Source of the DNA: Burkholderia dolosa
GTDB lineage: Bacteria; Pseudomonadota; Gammaproteobacteria; Burkholderiales; Burkholderiaceae
Length of the DNA: 59,512 nucleotides
Reading direction: 5' to 3'
Assembly: GCF_902499135.1 (NCBI RefSeq)
Contig: NZ_CABVPR010000038.1
Location: forward strand, 1 to 59,512
Shown here: piece by piece, positions 17,754 to 26,259 of the stretch
Layout: each line of letters starts with the position of its first letter
Position numbering within the stretch: position 1 is the stretch's first letter
Translations under genes and position numbers: made by a program
Notes under the pieces: generated by a model
What the model saw: only the letters and a program-made list of their open reading frames with translations
The model's database searches: none
What the model was told of the DNA's origin: nothing

Positions 17754-18722
17754 ATGGACATGCTCGAAAACATGCGCCTGTTCGTGCGCGTTGTCGAAGC
17801 CGGCAGTTTTACCGCGGTCGCGAAGGAAATCGACGCGACCACCGCGCAGGTGTCGCGTGCGGTGTCGAATCTCGAAGCGCATGTGCAGACGCGGCTGCTG
17901 CATCGCACGACGCGACATCTCGGTCTGACCGAGAGCGGCGAACGGTACTTCGAGCGCGCGAAGTCGATCCTCGCGGAGATCGACTACGCGAACGCGGAGG
18001 CGCGCAACGCGCTGCTGCGGCCGAGCGGCAAGATGCGCATCCATGCGATGACCGGGCTCGGGCAGAGTCACGTCGTGTCGTCGATCGTGCGCTATCAGGA
18101 AGACAATCCGGACGTGTCGGTCGAACTGACGCTCGCGCAGCGGATGCCGAACCTCGTCGAGGAGGGCTACGACGTGTCGATCGTCACGGCGTCGCAACTG
18201 CCCGATTCCGGCTACGTCGCGCAGACCTGCGGGACGAGCTGCAGCGTGCTGGTCGCGTCCCGCGAATACCTCGCGCGGCACGGCACGCCGCAGACGCCCG
18301 GCGATCTGCCGAATCACGTGTGCCTGCGCCTCGATACGCCGGCTTCGCCGGCCGGCGAATGGCGGCTCGAGCGCGGCGACGGCGAGGAGACGGTGTATGA
18401 ACTGCAGCCCGCGCCGTTCCAGGTCAACGTGCCGGATGCGCTGTGCGTCGCCGTGCGCGCGGGGCGCGGGATCGCGTGCGTCGCGCTGTATACGGTGCTC
18501 GACGACCTGCGCGAAGGGCGGTTGATCCGCGTGCTGCCGGAGTATCGGCTGCAGACGGTCAGCGTATACGCGGTCTATGCGACGCGCCGCTATCTCGACG
18601 CGAAGATCCGCACATTCCTCGACCATCTGCGTACGACGCTCACGCCCGCGCTGGAAAACGATCTGCGCGAACTCGACCGGCTCGCGGCCGCGCAGCCGGC
18701 GGCGAGCCGCAAGCATGCGTGA
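17754..18722 (+). CDS. LysR family transcriptional regulator
   Basis: 322 aa. The N-terminal winged HTH (about residues 1-60) includes SFTAVAKEIDATTAQVSRAV and RTTRHLGLTESG, the pattern of the CrgA/YafC-type LysR subgroup. A substrate-binding domain covers about 90-300. The start is ATG at 17754, giving a protein that begins MDMLENMRLF. The target is not obvious: the neighbours are the leftward HPP-CBS gene, 358 bp away, and a second LysR gene downstream. The effector is unknown. Confidence 0.9.
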   Translation: MDMLENMRLFVRVVEAGSFTAVAKEIDATTAQVSRAVSNLEAHVQTRLLHRTTRHLGLTESGERYFERAKSILAEIDYANAEARNALLRPSGKMRIHAMTGLGQSHVVSSIVRYQEDNPDVSVELTLAQRMPNLVEEGYDVSIVTASQLPDSGYVAQTCGTSCSVLVASREYLARHGTPQTPGDLPNHVCLRLDTPASPAGEWRLERGDGEETVYELQPAPFQVNVPDALCVAVRAGRGIACVALYTVLDDLREGRLIRVLPEYRLQTVSVYAVYATRRYLDAKIRTFLDHLRTTLTPALENDLRELDRLAAAQPAASRKHA

Positions 18723-18835
18723 CGCTGCAGCCGCCGATTGGCGCGGCGCCGGCTGCGCGCCCCGTGCAACGGCCGATGGAAACCGGGTCGATGTTGGATT
18801 ACCGTGGCAACACGATCAATCGATCCAGCATTTGA

Positions 18836-19744
18836 ATGATTGAACTTCACCAGCTCCGTTGCTTCGTCGCCGTTGCCGAGGAACTGCATTTCGGCCGCGC
18901 GGCGAAGCGGCTTTTCATCACGCAGCCGCCGCTCAGCCGGCAGATTCAGCTGCTCGAGCATGCGCTCGGCATCGCACTGCTCGAACGCAGCAGCCGGCAG
19001 GTGAGGCTGACTGCGGCCGGCGCGCGGTTCTTGCGCGATGCGCGCCATATCCTCGATTTTTCCGCGCGCGCCGAGCAGGCTGCGCAGCGCGTCGCGCATG
19101 GCGGCGCGGGGCGTATCACGCTCGGCTTCACGGCCGTCGGCGCCTACCGGATGATCCCGATGCTGGTCGCGCATGCGGCGCACGCACTGCCGGACGTCGA
19201 CATCGAGCTGCGCGAAATGGTGTCGACCGTCCAGATCGAAGCGCTCGCGTCGCGGATGCTCGATGCAGGCTTCGTACGCCAGCGCGCCGCGCGTCAGCCG
19301 CTCGAATATCGGCTCGTGCAGCGCGAGCCGATGCTCGTCGCGGTCGCCGAACGCGCGCCGCTCGCCGCGTACGAACGGATCGGGCCCGACGAACTCGATC
19401 GACAGCCGTTCATCGCGTATTCGCCGAACGAAGGAAAGTACTTCCACGACATGATTTCGGGGATGTTCGCGAGCGCGGGACGGCTGCCGAACTACCGGCA
19501 TTACGTCGGGCAGACGCATACGATTCTCGGGCTCGTGCGCGCCGGGCTGGGCGCCGCGCTCGTGCCGGCGTCGGCCCGCGAGCTGCACGTGGACGGCGTG
19601 GTGTTCCGTCCGCTTTCCGGCGTCGATGCGGCGGCCGAACTCTATCTCGCGTGGCGAGCCGACAACGACAACCCGGCGCTGCCGACGTTCAACGCGATGG
19701 TCGAGCGGTTCCTGACGGACGGGGACGGCGGCGTGGGCAGCTAG
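18836..19744 (+). CDS. LysR family transcriptional regulator
   Basis: 302 aa, beginning MIELHQLRCF. The HTH at about residues 1-60 (AEELHFGRAAKRLFITQPPLSRQ) is of the BenM/CatM/CbbR-like subgroup, which often responds to aromatic or dicarboxylic acids. The effector domain covers about 90-295. It differs clearly from the LysR gene just upstream, so the pair is not a recent tandem duplication. It is followed by a hairpin terminator and a convergent antiporter gene. The target is not identifiable from the neighbourhood. Confidence 0.9.
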   Translation: MIELHQLRCFVAVAEELHFGRAAKRLFITQPPLSRQIQLLEHALGIALLERSSRQVRLTAAGARFLRDARHILDFSARAEQAAQRVAHGGAGRITLGFTAVGAYRMIPMLVAHAAHALPDVDIELREMVSTVQIEALASRMLDAGFVRQRAARQPLEYRLVQREPMLVAVAERAPLAAYERIGPDELDRQPFIAYSPNEGKYFHDMISGMFASAGRLPNYRHYVGQTHTILGLVRAGLGAALVPASARELHVDGVVFRPLSGVDAAAELYLAWRADNDNPALPTFNAMVERFLTDGDGGVGS

Positions 19745-19845
19745 TCTGCGTGCACGCGGCGCTGTACGTACTTTCGGGCGACAAGTCCGGCGAGCGACCG
19801 GAGCGGGGGCGCGAGCGGCAAGCCCGGCGACCGCCGCATCCACGG

Positions 19846-19871
19846 ATGCCGGCGCGCGGCGGCGCCGGCAT
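19846..19871. terminator. Bidirectional hairpin terminator
   Basis: A ten-base perfect stem, ATGCCGGCGC (19846-19855) with GCGCCGGCAT (19862-19871), and a six-base loop, between the convergent lysR and cation antiporter genes. Confidence 0.6.
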
Positions 19872-19884
19872 GGTATTCACGACG

Positions 19885-20973
19885 TCAATGCGTGACCGAC
19901 AGGAAAAGATACGCGGCGAACAGCGACAGATGCACGACGCCGTGCAGCACCGTCGTGCGTCCCTGGCTGAGCGTCAGCGTGCTGACGAGCAGCGTCAGCG
20001 CAAGCAGCACCGTTTCCATCGCACCGATGCCGAGCGTCAGCGGCTGCCCGACCCAGATGAATACGGCGGCGACGGTCGGGATCGTCAGCCCGATACTCGC
20101 CAGCGCGGAGCCGAGCGCCAGGTTCATGCTGGTCTGCAGGCGATTCGCGCGCGCGGCGGTGACGGCCGCGAGACCTTCGGGCAGCAGCACGAGCGCCGCG
20201 ATCACGATCCCGACTGCGGCTTCGGGCGCACCGAGCTTCAGTACCGCATGCTCGACGGCCGGCGACAGCAGCTTCGCGAGCAGCACGACTGCGACGAGGC
20301 TCGCGAACAGCAGCAGCAAGCTGACGATCGCGGTGCGCGTGCTCGGCGGCGCCGCATGGACGGACTCGTTCGCGCTGTCGTGCGCGGCGAGGAAGTAGTC
20401 GCGATGACGGACCGTCTGCACGAACACGAACACGCCATACAGCACGAGCGACGACACGCCGGCGAACGCCAGCTGCGAACTGGAGAATTGCGGGCCCGGC
20501 GCGGCGTTCAGGTAATTCGGCATCACGAGCGACAGCACGGACAGCGAGGCGAGCACGGCGAGCGCCTTGCTGGTGCCGCGCCCCTGAAAGTCCTGCTCGC
20601 CGTGCTTCCATGCGCCGACGAGCAGACACAGCCCGACGATGCCGTTGCAGATGATCATCACGGCCGCGAACACCGTGTCGCGCGCGAGGCCCGATTTCTC
20701 GGGGCCGGCACCGAGCATCACCGACACGATCAGCGCGACCTCGATTACCGTCACGGCGACCGCGAGCACGAGCGTGCCGAATGGTTCGCCGACGCGATGC
20801 GCGACAACTTCGGCATGGTGGACGGCTGCGAACACGGCACCGGCGAGCGCGGCGGCGAACAGTGCGATCACGGCGCCTTCGACTGGTACGACGCGCGACA
20901 GCGCGAGCACCAGCCACGCGGCAAGCGGGGCCCACAGGGTCCAGCGCGGGAGCAGGTTGGACGAGATCGGCAT
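19885..20973 (-). CDS. chaA: Calcium/sodium:proton antiporter (CaCA/ChaA family)
   Basis: Inner-membrane cation/H+ antiporter of 362 aa with about eleven membrane segments. The two inverted CaCA signature regions are present: VTVIEVALIVSVML (about 75-88), with the conserved Glu, and LPEGLAAVTAARANRLQTSMNL (about 255-275), with the second conserved Glu and the following Asn-rich helix. The start is ATG at 20973, where the protein begins MPISSNLLPR, preceded by AAGGAAAC. A longer open frame to 21516 runs into the paa promoter and is rejected. The substrate could be Ca2+, Na+ or K+, as in E. coli ChaA. Confidence 0.85.
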   Translation of the reverse strand: MPISSNLLPRWTLWAPLAAWLVLALSRVVPVEGAVIALFAAALAGAVFAAVHHAEVVAHRVGEPFGTLVLAVAVTVIEVALIVSVMLGAGPEKSGLARDTVFAAVMIICNGIVGLCLLVGAWKHGEQDFQGRGTSKALAVLASLSVLSLVMPNYLNAAPGPQFSSSQLAFAGVSSLVLYGVFVFVQTVRHRDYFLAAHDSANESVHAAPPSTRTAIVSLLLLFASLVAVVLLAKLLSPAVEHAVLKLGAPEAAVGIVIAALVLLPEGLAAVTAARANRLQTSMNLALGSALASIGLTIPTVAAVFIWVGQPLTLGIGAMETVLLALTLLVSTLTLSQGRTTVLHGVVHLSLFAAYLFLSVTH

Positions 20974-21497
20974 CAACGGTTTCCTTATGCGAGTGACGGC
21001 GCGCAACGCGCCGTCACGGGTTGACGAAGTCCGGCCGGACGATCCGACGAACGAAACGATGAAACAGGGAACGGCTGCGCAAAGGACGCTGCCGGGAATT
21101 CGACGCCCTGAGGCGGCGAGTGGCGCGGGCGGGCCGAGGCCCGTCGCTCTGTGAAGCGGTTGCATGCCGCCGGCCGAGGCGGCCCGCAGTCCGGGGCCGC
21201 ATGTTCCGATCATTCGGTCCTGGCTCTGGACGGGCGATGGACGGCGGCATGACACGCGTTTCCCCAGGATCCGATGAATTCGCCGGATTTTATCAGGGGT
21301 ATGGCGCTGCTTTTCCACACATGAATCCTTACGATGACCTTTCTGTTTGCGGAAAGTTGCACGAATTCGAAACTTTTTGCGTCTGCAGGCTCGGTAACAC
21401 TCTCTTGCCCGACGAATTCGGGCTCGCCCTGACATAAATCTACCGACCGGTCGGTTTATAATCGCTCGCACTTTCATTTGATGACGGGCCGCAAGCG
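20974..21497. other. 524-bp divergent regulatory region (chaA / paaH)
   Basis: No gene supported. The right-hand end carries the TetR-type palindrome and -10 element of the paaH promoter (annotated separately), with an unusually AT-rich stretch from about 21260 to 21480. The left end carries the chaA ribosome site. The central part is GC-rich with no feature I can name. Confidence 0.5.
21442..21462 (+). promoter_or_regulatory. TetR/PaaR-type operator and -10 element before paaH
   Basis: A perfect 14-bp palindrome ACCGACCGGTCGGT (21442-21455) abuts a perfect TATAAT (21457-21462), 36-41 bp before the paaH ATG. Palindromes of this kind are known operators of TetR-family regulators of phenylacetate and acyl-CoA genes in Burkholderiales. 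No tetR gene lies in the window. A CTGACA at 21429 is too far (22 bp) from the -10 to be a normal -35, so the promoter may have a weak -35 near 21434-21439. Confidence 0.7.
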
Positions 21498-23054
21498 ATG
21501 GCTGTTTCTTCTGCACATTCGGTGAATTCGGGCGCGTTGCCGGCGTCGGCCGTCGTCGGCGTGATCGGCGCGGGCGCGATGGGCGCGGGCATCGCGCAGG
21601 TCGCCGCGGCGGCCGGCCATACGGTGCTGCTGTACGACCTGAGCGAAGCGGCGTGCGACAACGCGCTGGCCGGCATTCGGGCGCAATTCGCGCGGCTCGC
21701 CGACAAGGGCAGGCTCGAACCGGCGCAGGCCGACGCCGCCGCGAACCGGATTCGGGCTGTGCGCGCGCTCGCCGACTGTGCCGATGCGGCGCTGATCGTC
21801 GAAGCGGCGGCCGAGCGGCTCGACGTGAAGCGCGAGATCTTCGCGACGCTCGAGCGTCATGTCGGCGACGCGTGCGTGCTGGCGACCAACACGTCGTCGA
21901 TCTCCATTACGTCGATCGCCGCCGGCCTGCGTGCGCCGGAACGCGTCGCGGGCCTGCATTTCTTCAACCCGGCGCCGCTGATGGCGCTGGTCGAGGTGGT
22001 CAGCGGTCTCGCGACCGCGCCGGCGGTCGCGCAGATGCTGTATGCGACCGCCGTCGCATGGGGCAAGCGGCCGGTGATGGTGAAATCGACACCGGGCTTC
22101 ATCGTGAACCGCGTCGCGCGCCCGTATTACGCGGAGGCGCTGCGCGCGCTGAACGAGCAGGGCGGCACGCCCGCATCGATCGACGCCGTGATGCGCGAGG
22201 CCGGCGGTTTCCGGATGGGTCCGTTCGAGCTGATGGATCTGATCGGTCACGACGTGAACTTCGCGGTGACCGAATCGGTATTCCGCGCGTATTTCAACGA
22301 TCCGCGCTACACGCCGTCCCTGATCCAGCAGGAACTCGTGAATGCCGGCTTTCTCGGACGCAAGTCCGGGCGCGGCTTCTATTCGTATGCGGACGATGCG
22401 ACGCCGCCCGCGCCGGACGTCGAGCCGCCGTGCGACGCGCCGGCCGACGTCGTGCTGTTCGCGCAGGACGGCCCGGCGGCCGCGCTGCATGCGCGGCTCG
22501 CGCAACGTATCGCGGGCGCGCGGCACGCCGACGCGCATCGCGACGATCTGCTCGCAAGCGCCGGCCGCGCGTCGATCGCGCTCACCGACGGCCGCACCGC
22601 GACGGTGCGTGCGCAGCAGACCGGCGTGCCCGACCTCGTGCTCGTCGATCTCGCGCGCGACTACGCGCAGGCCGGCCTCGTCGCGCTTACGCGCGCGCTC
22701 CAGTGCAGCGACGCCGCGTATGCGGACGCGGTCGGCCTGTTCCAGCAAGCGGGCTTTCGCGTGGTGCGCATTGGCGACGTGCCGGGGATGATCGCGATGC
22801 GCACCGTCGCGATGCTGGCGAACGAGGCCGCCGACACCGTGAACCAGGGCGTGTGCTCGCCCGCCGATCTCGATCTCGCGATGGAAAAAGGCGTGAACTA
22901 CCCGTGCGGCCCGCTCGCGTGGGCCGACGCAATCGGCATCGGCCGCGTGCATCGCGTGCTGTCGAACCTCGCGGCGAGCTACGGCGAAGACCGCTACCGC
23001 GTGTCGCCGCGCATCGTCGCGCTGCACGCGGCGGGCCGCACGTTCCGTTCGTAG
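21498..23054 (+). CDS. paaH: 3-hydroxyacyl-CoA dehydrogenase, phenylacetate pathway
   Basis: NAD-dependent oxidation of 3-hydroxyadipyl-CoA to 3-oxoadipyl-CoA in the phenylacetate pathway (518 aa, usual for PaaH/PaaC). The Rossmann motif is G24-x-G26-x-x-G29. TNTSSISIT and GLHFFNPAP carry the catalytic Ser/Asn and His, and GRKSGRGFYSY ends the first C-terminal 3HCDH domain. A second C-terminal domain (about 400-510) has GMIAMRTVAMLANEA and KGVNYPCGPL, the PaaH-type duplication. It is the first gene behind the TetR-type operator, followed by paaK after 74 bp. Confidence 0.92.
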   Translation: MAVSSAHSVNSGALPASAVVGVIGAGAMGAGIAQVAAAAGHTVLLYDLSEAACDNALAGIRAQFARLADKGRLEPAQADAAANRIRAVRALADCADAALIVEAAAERLDVKREIFATLERHVGDACVLATNTSSISITSIAAGLRAPERVAGLHFFNPAPLMALVEVVSGLATAPAVAQMLYATAVAWGKRPVMVKSTPGFIVNRVARPYYAEALRALNEQGGTPASIDAVMREAGGFRMGPFELMDLIGHDVNFAVTESVFRAYFNDPRYTPSLIQQELVNAGFLGRKSGRGFYSYADDATPPAPDVEPPCDAPADVVLFAQDGPAAALHARLAQRIAGARHADAHRDDLLASAGRASIALTDGRTATVRAQQTGVPDLVLVDLARDYAQAGLVALTRALQCSDAAYADAVGLFQQAGFRVVRIGDVPGMIAMRTVAMLANEAADTVNQGVCSPADLDLAMEKGVNYPCGPLAWADAIGIGRVHRVLSNLAASYGEDRYRVSPRIVALHAAGRTFRS

Positions 23055-23128
23055 CCGTTCGCCCCGATCGCGGCTCACCCGATCACCCGATCACGACAAC
23101 GACATCACTCCATGGGAGGAGCACCCCG

Positions 23129-24451
23129 ATGACCGACCCGACGCATCCCGCTGCCGCGCTCGATCCGATCGAGACCGCCAGCCGAGACGAGCTGCAGGCG
23201 CTGCAGCTCGAGCGGCTCAAGTGGTCGCTGCGCCACGCGTACGACAACGTTCCGCACTACCGCCGCACGTTCGACGCGGCGGGCGTGCACCCCGACGACC
23301 TGAAGACGCTCGCCGATCTCGCCAAATTCCCGTTCTCGACGAAGAGCGATCTGCGCGACAACTACCCGTTCGGGCTGTTCGCGGTGCCGCGCGAGCAGGT
23401 CGTGCGCGTGCACGCGTCGAGCGGCACGACGGGCAAGCCGACCGTGGTCGGCTACACCGCACGCGACATCGACACGTGGGCGAACGTCACCGCGCGTTCG
23501 ATCCGCGCGGCCGGCGGCCGCCCCGGCGACACGCTGCACAACGCGTTCGGCTACGGGCTGTTCACCGGCGGCCTCGGAATTCACTACGGCGCGGAACGGC
23601 TCGGCTGCATGGTCGTGCCGATGTCGGGCGGGCAGACCGAGAAGCAGGTACAGCTGATCCGCGATTTCGAGCCGAAGATCATCCTCGTCACGCCGTCGTA
23701 CATGCTGAACCTGCTCGACGAGATGGTGCGGCAGGGGATGGATCCGGCGAAGTCGTCGCTGAAGATCGGCATCTTCGGCGCCGAGCCGTGGACGCAGGCG
23801 CTGCGCGACGAAGTGGAGGTGCGCGCCGGCATCGACGCGCTCGACATCTACGGACTGTCGGAAGTGATGGGGCCGGGCGTCGCGTGCGAATGCGCGGAAA
23901 CGAAGGACGGCCCGGTGATCTGGGAGGATCACTTCTATCCGGAGATCGTCGACCCCGTGACCGGCGAAGTGCTGCCCGACGGCAGCGAAGGCGAGCTCGT
24001 GTTCACGTCGCTGACGAAGGAAGCGATGCCGGTGATCCGCTACCGTACGCGCGACCTGACCGCGCTGCTGCCGCCGACTACGCGCTCGATGCGCCGGCTC
24101 GCGAAAATCACCGGCCGTTCCGACGACATGCTGATCGTGCGCGGCGTGAACGTGTTCCCGAGCCAGATCGAGGAACTCGTCGTCGCGCAGCCGAAGCTGT
24201 CGGGGCAGTTTCAGATCACGCTGTCGCGCGACGGTCATATGGACCGTCTCGACGTCGCGGTCGAGCTGCGCTCCGACGCAGCCGCGTGTGCGACCGAAAG
24301 CGACCGCGCTGCGATCGCGCGCGAACTGCAGCACCGGATCAAGACGATGATCGGCGTGTCGTCCGGCGTGACGGTGCTCGCGGCCGGCGGCATTCCGGCC
24401 AGCGCGACCGGCAAGGCGCGTCGCGTGATCGACCGCCGGCAGGCCGCGTGA
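23129..24451 (+). CDS. paaK: Phenylacetate-CoA ligase
   Basis: ATP-dependent activation of phenylacetate to phenylacetyl-CoA, the first step of the aerobic paa pathway (440 aa, usual length). The adenylation motif SSGTTGKPT is at about 97-105. The YGLSEVMGPGVACEC region and the hinge GRSDDMLIVRGVNVFPSQIE are characteristic of PaaK. The start is ATG at 23129 with GGGAGGAG upstream. Burkholderia genomes often carry two PaaK paralogues, and this copy is away from paaABCDE, so it may be the second. That assignment is inference. Confidence 0.93.
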   Translation: MTDPTHPAAALDPIETASRDELQALQLERLKWSLRHAYDNVPHYRRTFDAAGVHPDDLKTLADLAKFPFSTKSDLRDNYPFGLFAVPREQVVRVHASSGTTGKPTVVGYTARDIDTWANVTARSIRAAGGRPGDTLHNAFGYGLFTGGLGIHYGAERLGCMVVPMSGGQTEKQVQLIRDFEPKIILVTPSYMLNLLDEMVRQGMDPAKSSLKIGIFGAEPWTQALRDEVEVRAGIDALDIYGLSEVMGPGVACECAETKDGPVIWEDHFYPEIVDPVTGEVLPDGSEGELVFTSLTKEAMPVIRYRTRDLTALLPPTTRSMRRLAKITGRSDDMLIVRGVNVFPSQIEELVVAQPKLSGQFQITLSRDGHMDRLDVAVELRSDAAACATESDRAAIARELQHRIKTMIGVSSGVTVLAAGGIPASATGKARRVIDRRQAA

Positions 24452-24488
24452 TTCCGCCATTCGCTGTTCTACCGAGGAAACCTGTTCG

Positions 24489-25289
24489 ATGGATGGATTG
24501 AAGACGCTTGCCGTCGCGGTCGATGCGCGCGGCATCGCGACCGTCGCCCTGCAGCGCGGCGACGTGCTGAACGCATTCGACGAAACGATGATTGCGGAGC
24601 TGACCGACGCGTTCGCGACGCTCGGCGCACGCGACGACGTGCGCGCGATCGTGCTGCGCGCCGACGGCCGCGCATTCTGCGCGGGCGCCGATCTGCAGTG
24701 GATGCAGCGCGCGAGCGCGAACGACGCGGCCGCGAACCTGCGCGACGCCGAACGGTTCGCCGCGATGATGCGTGCGATCCGGCAATGTCCGAAGCCGACG
24801 GTCGCGCGCGTGCAGGGCCACGCATTCGGCGGTGGCGTCGGCCTGTGCGCGGCGTGCGACATCGTGATCGCGAGCGACCGTGCGCGTTTTGCGGTCAGCG
24901 AGGCGCGCTTCGGGATCCTGCCGGCGGTGATCGGTCCGTATCTCGTCGAAGCGGTCGGGCAGCGGCAGGCGCGTCGACTCGCGCTGACCGCGACGCAGAT
25001 CGATGCGGCCGAAGCGGTGGCGATCGGGCTGATCCACCAGGCCGTGCCGCTCGACGCGCTCGACGAAGCGCTCGAGCGCACGCTCGCCGAACTGAGCCGC
25101 AACGGTCCGAACGCGCTGTCGGAAATCAAGCGCTTCTTCGATGCGATCGGCGAATATCCGCCGTCGGACGAGCGCGCGGCATTCACTGCGCAGACGATCT
25201 CGCGCGTGCGCGCGACGCCGGAAGCGAAGGAGGGCTTCGCCGCGTTCTTCGCGAAGCGGCCGCCCGCGTGGGAGTCGCGCGGCGAATAA
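24489..25289 (+). CDS. Enoyl-CoA hydratase/isomerase (methylglutaconyl-CoA hydratase-like)
   Basis: Crotonase-fold enzyme, 266 aa. The oxyanion-hole motif CAGADLQWMQR (64-74) and GGGVGLCAACD (about 114-124) are clear. The position of the first catalytic Glu of classical hydratases (GGGxEL) is Gly here, and the second region reads FGILPAVIGPYL. Both are traits of the LiuC/methylglutaconyl-CoA hydratase subgroup rather than of PaaF. The location, 37 bp after paaK with a GAGGAAAC ribosome site, argues for a role with phenylacetate. The true substrate is therefore uncertain between paa intermediates and a branched-chain or terpenoid acyl-CoA. Confidence 0.85.
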   Translation: MDGLKTLAVAVDARGIATVALQRGDVLNAFDETMIAELTDAFATLGARDDVRAIVLRADGRAFCAGADLQWMQRASANDAAANLRDAERFAAMMRAIRQCPKPTVARVQGHAFGGGVGLCAACDIVIASDRARFAVSEARFGILPAVIGPYLVEAVGQRQARRLALTATQIDAAEAVAIGLIHQAVPLDALDEALERTLAELSRNGPNALSEIKRFFDAIGEYPPSDERAAFTAQTISRVRATPEAKEGFAAFFAKRPPAWESRGE

Positions 25290-25393
25290 CGGCACGCGGG
25301 CGGCCGTGCGGCGCGTTGCGGCCGCGCGCGCTTGCTCTACAATGCGTGACCCCCGGCGCGCCGCCGGCCCAGCCCCGACCGTTCGTTCGTCCG

Positions 25394-26065
25394 ATGATCG
25401 TCAACCGCCTCGTCTCAGAGATCCTGTTCGGCTTTACCGGCCTGATGGGCATCATCAATCCGATCGGCATCGCATTCCTGTTTCTCGAACGCACCGAGGC
25501 GCTGACCGAGCACGAACGGCACCTGCTCGCGAAGAAGGTCGCGTTCAACGCGTTCATCGTGCTGCTGGTCGCGTTCTTCGTCGGCACGCCGGTGCTGCAC
25601 TTCTTCGGGATCTCGATGGAAGCGCTGCGGATCGGCGGCGGTTTCGCGGTCGCCGTGTCCGGCTGGCAGATGCTGAACGAACCCGACGTGCCGGGCGGCG
25701 GCGATACGCCGATCAAGCCGATCGATGCGAACGCGGTCATGACGCGCGCGTTCTTTCCGCTCACCGTGCCGCTGACCGTCGGCCCCGGTTCGATCGCCAC
25801 CGCGATCGCGTTGAACGCGAACCGTACGCACAAGCTGTCGGAGTTCATGTTCTCGAGCATCGTGTCGGTCGCCGTGTCCGCGCTGATCGCGGTCGTCATC
25901 TGGCTCACCTACAGCCGCGCCGCGCTGCTCGCGCGCTATCTCGGCACCGAAGGCACGAAGGTCGCGATGCGCGTGTCCGCGTTTCTGCTGCTGTGCGTCG
26001 GCGTGCAGATCATGCTGACCGGATTCTCCGCGTTCCTGCAGCCGATCGCCGATCAGATCAGGTAA
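25394..26065 (+). CDS. MarC family integral membrane protein
   Basis: 223 aa, six membrane segments. The two MarC half-repeats are recognisable: LMGIINPIGIAFLFL near residue 17 and FFPLTVPLTVGPGSIATAIAL near residue 118. Function is unsettled; an early link to multiple antibiotic resistance in E. coli was not upheld. I chose the start ATG at 25394, at which the protein begins MIVNRLVSE, because the upstream frame is arginine-rich non-coding sequence. It stands 104 bp after the hydratase and may share its transcript. Confidence 0.88.
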   Translation: MIVNRLVSEILFGFTGLMGIINPIGIAFLFLERTEALTEHERHLLAKKVAFNAFIVLLVAFFVGTPVLHFFGISMEALRIGGGFAVAVSGWQMLNEPDVPGGGDTPIKPIDANAVMTRAFFPLTVPLTVGPGSIATAIALNANRTHKLSEFMFSSIVSVAVSALIAVVIWLTYSRAALLARYLGTEGTKVAMRVSAFLLLCVGVQIMLTGFSAFLQPIADQIR

Positions 26066-26259
26066 GCGCGGCACGCACTTTCCGTTCCCGTGTCGGGCAT
26101 ACGTGTGCCGCCGCGGCGCACGGCCGTCGCGCGCACGATTTCGGCGTGCGCGATACCATCCTGCGTCGGGCCGACGCGCGCAGCGTCGTCCGCGCGCGAC
26201 GCGTCGAGCGCCGCCGCGCGCATCGGCCGCCCACTCAACCCGAACGGCGAGGACGCGAG

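Noticed and set aside
21429-21434. CTGACA as -35 of the paaH promoter
   Set aside because: It is 22 bp from the TATAAT, too far for a normal sigma-70 promoter.
20974-21516. Longer N-terminus for the cation antiporter, starting at 21516
   Set aside because: It would run through the paaH operator and lacks a ribosome site; the ATG at 20973 has AAGGAAAC.
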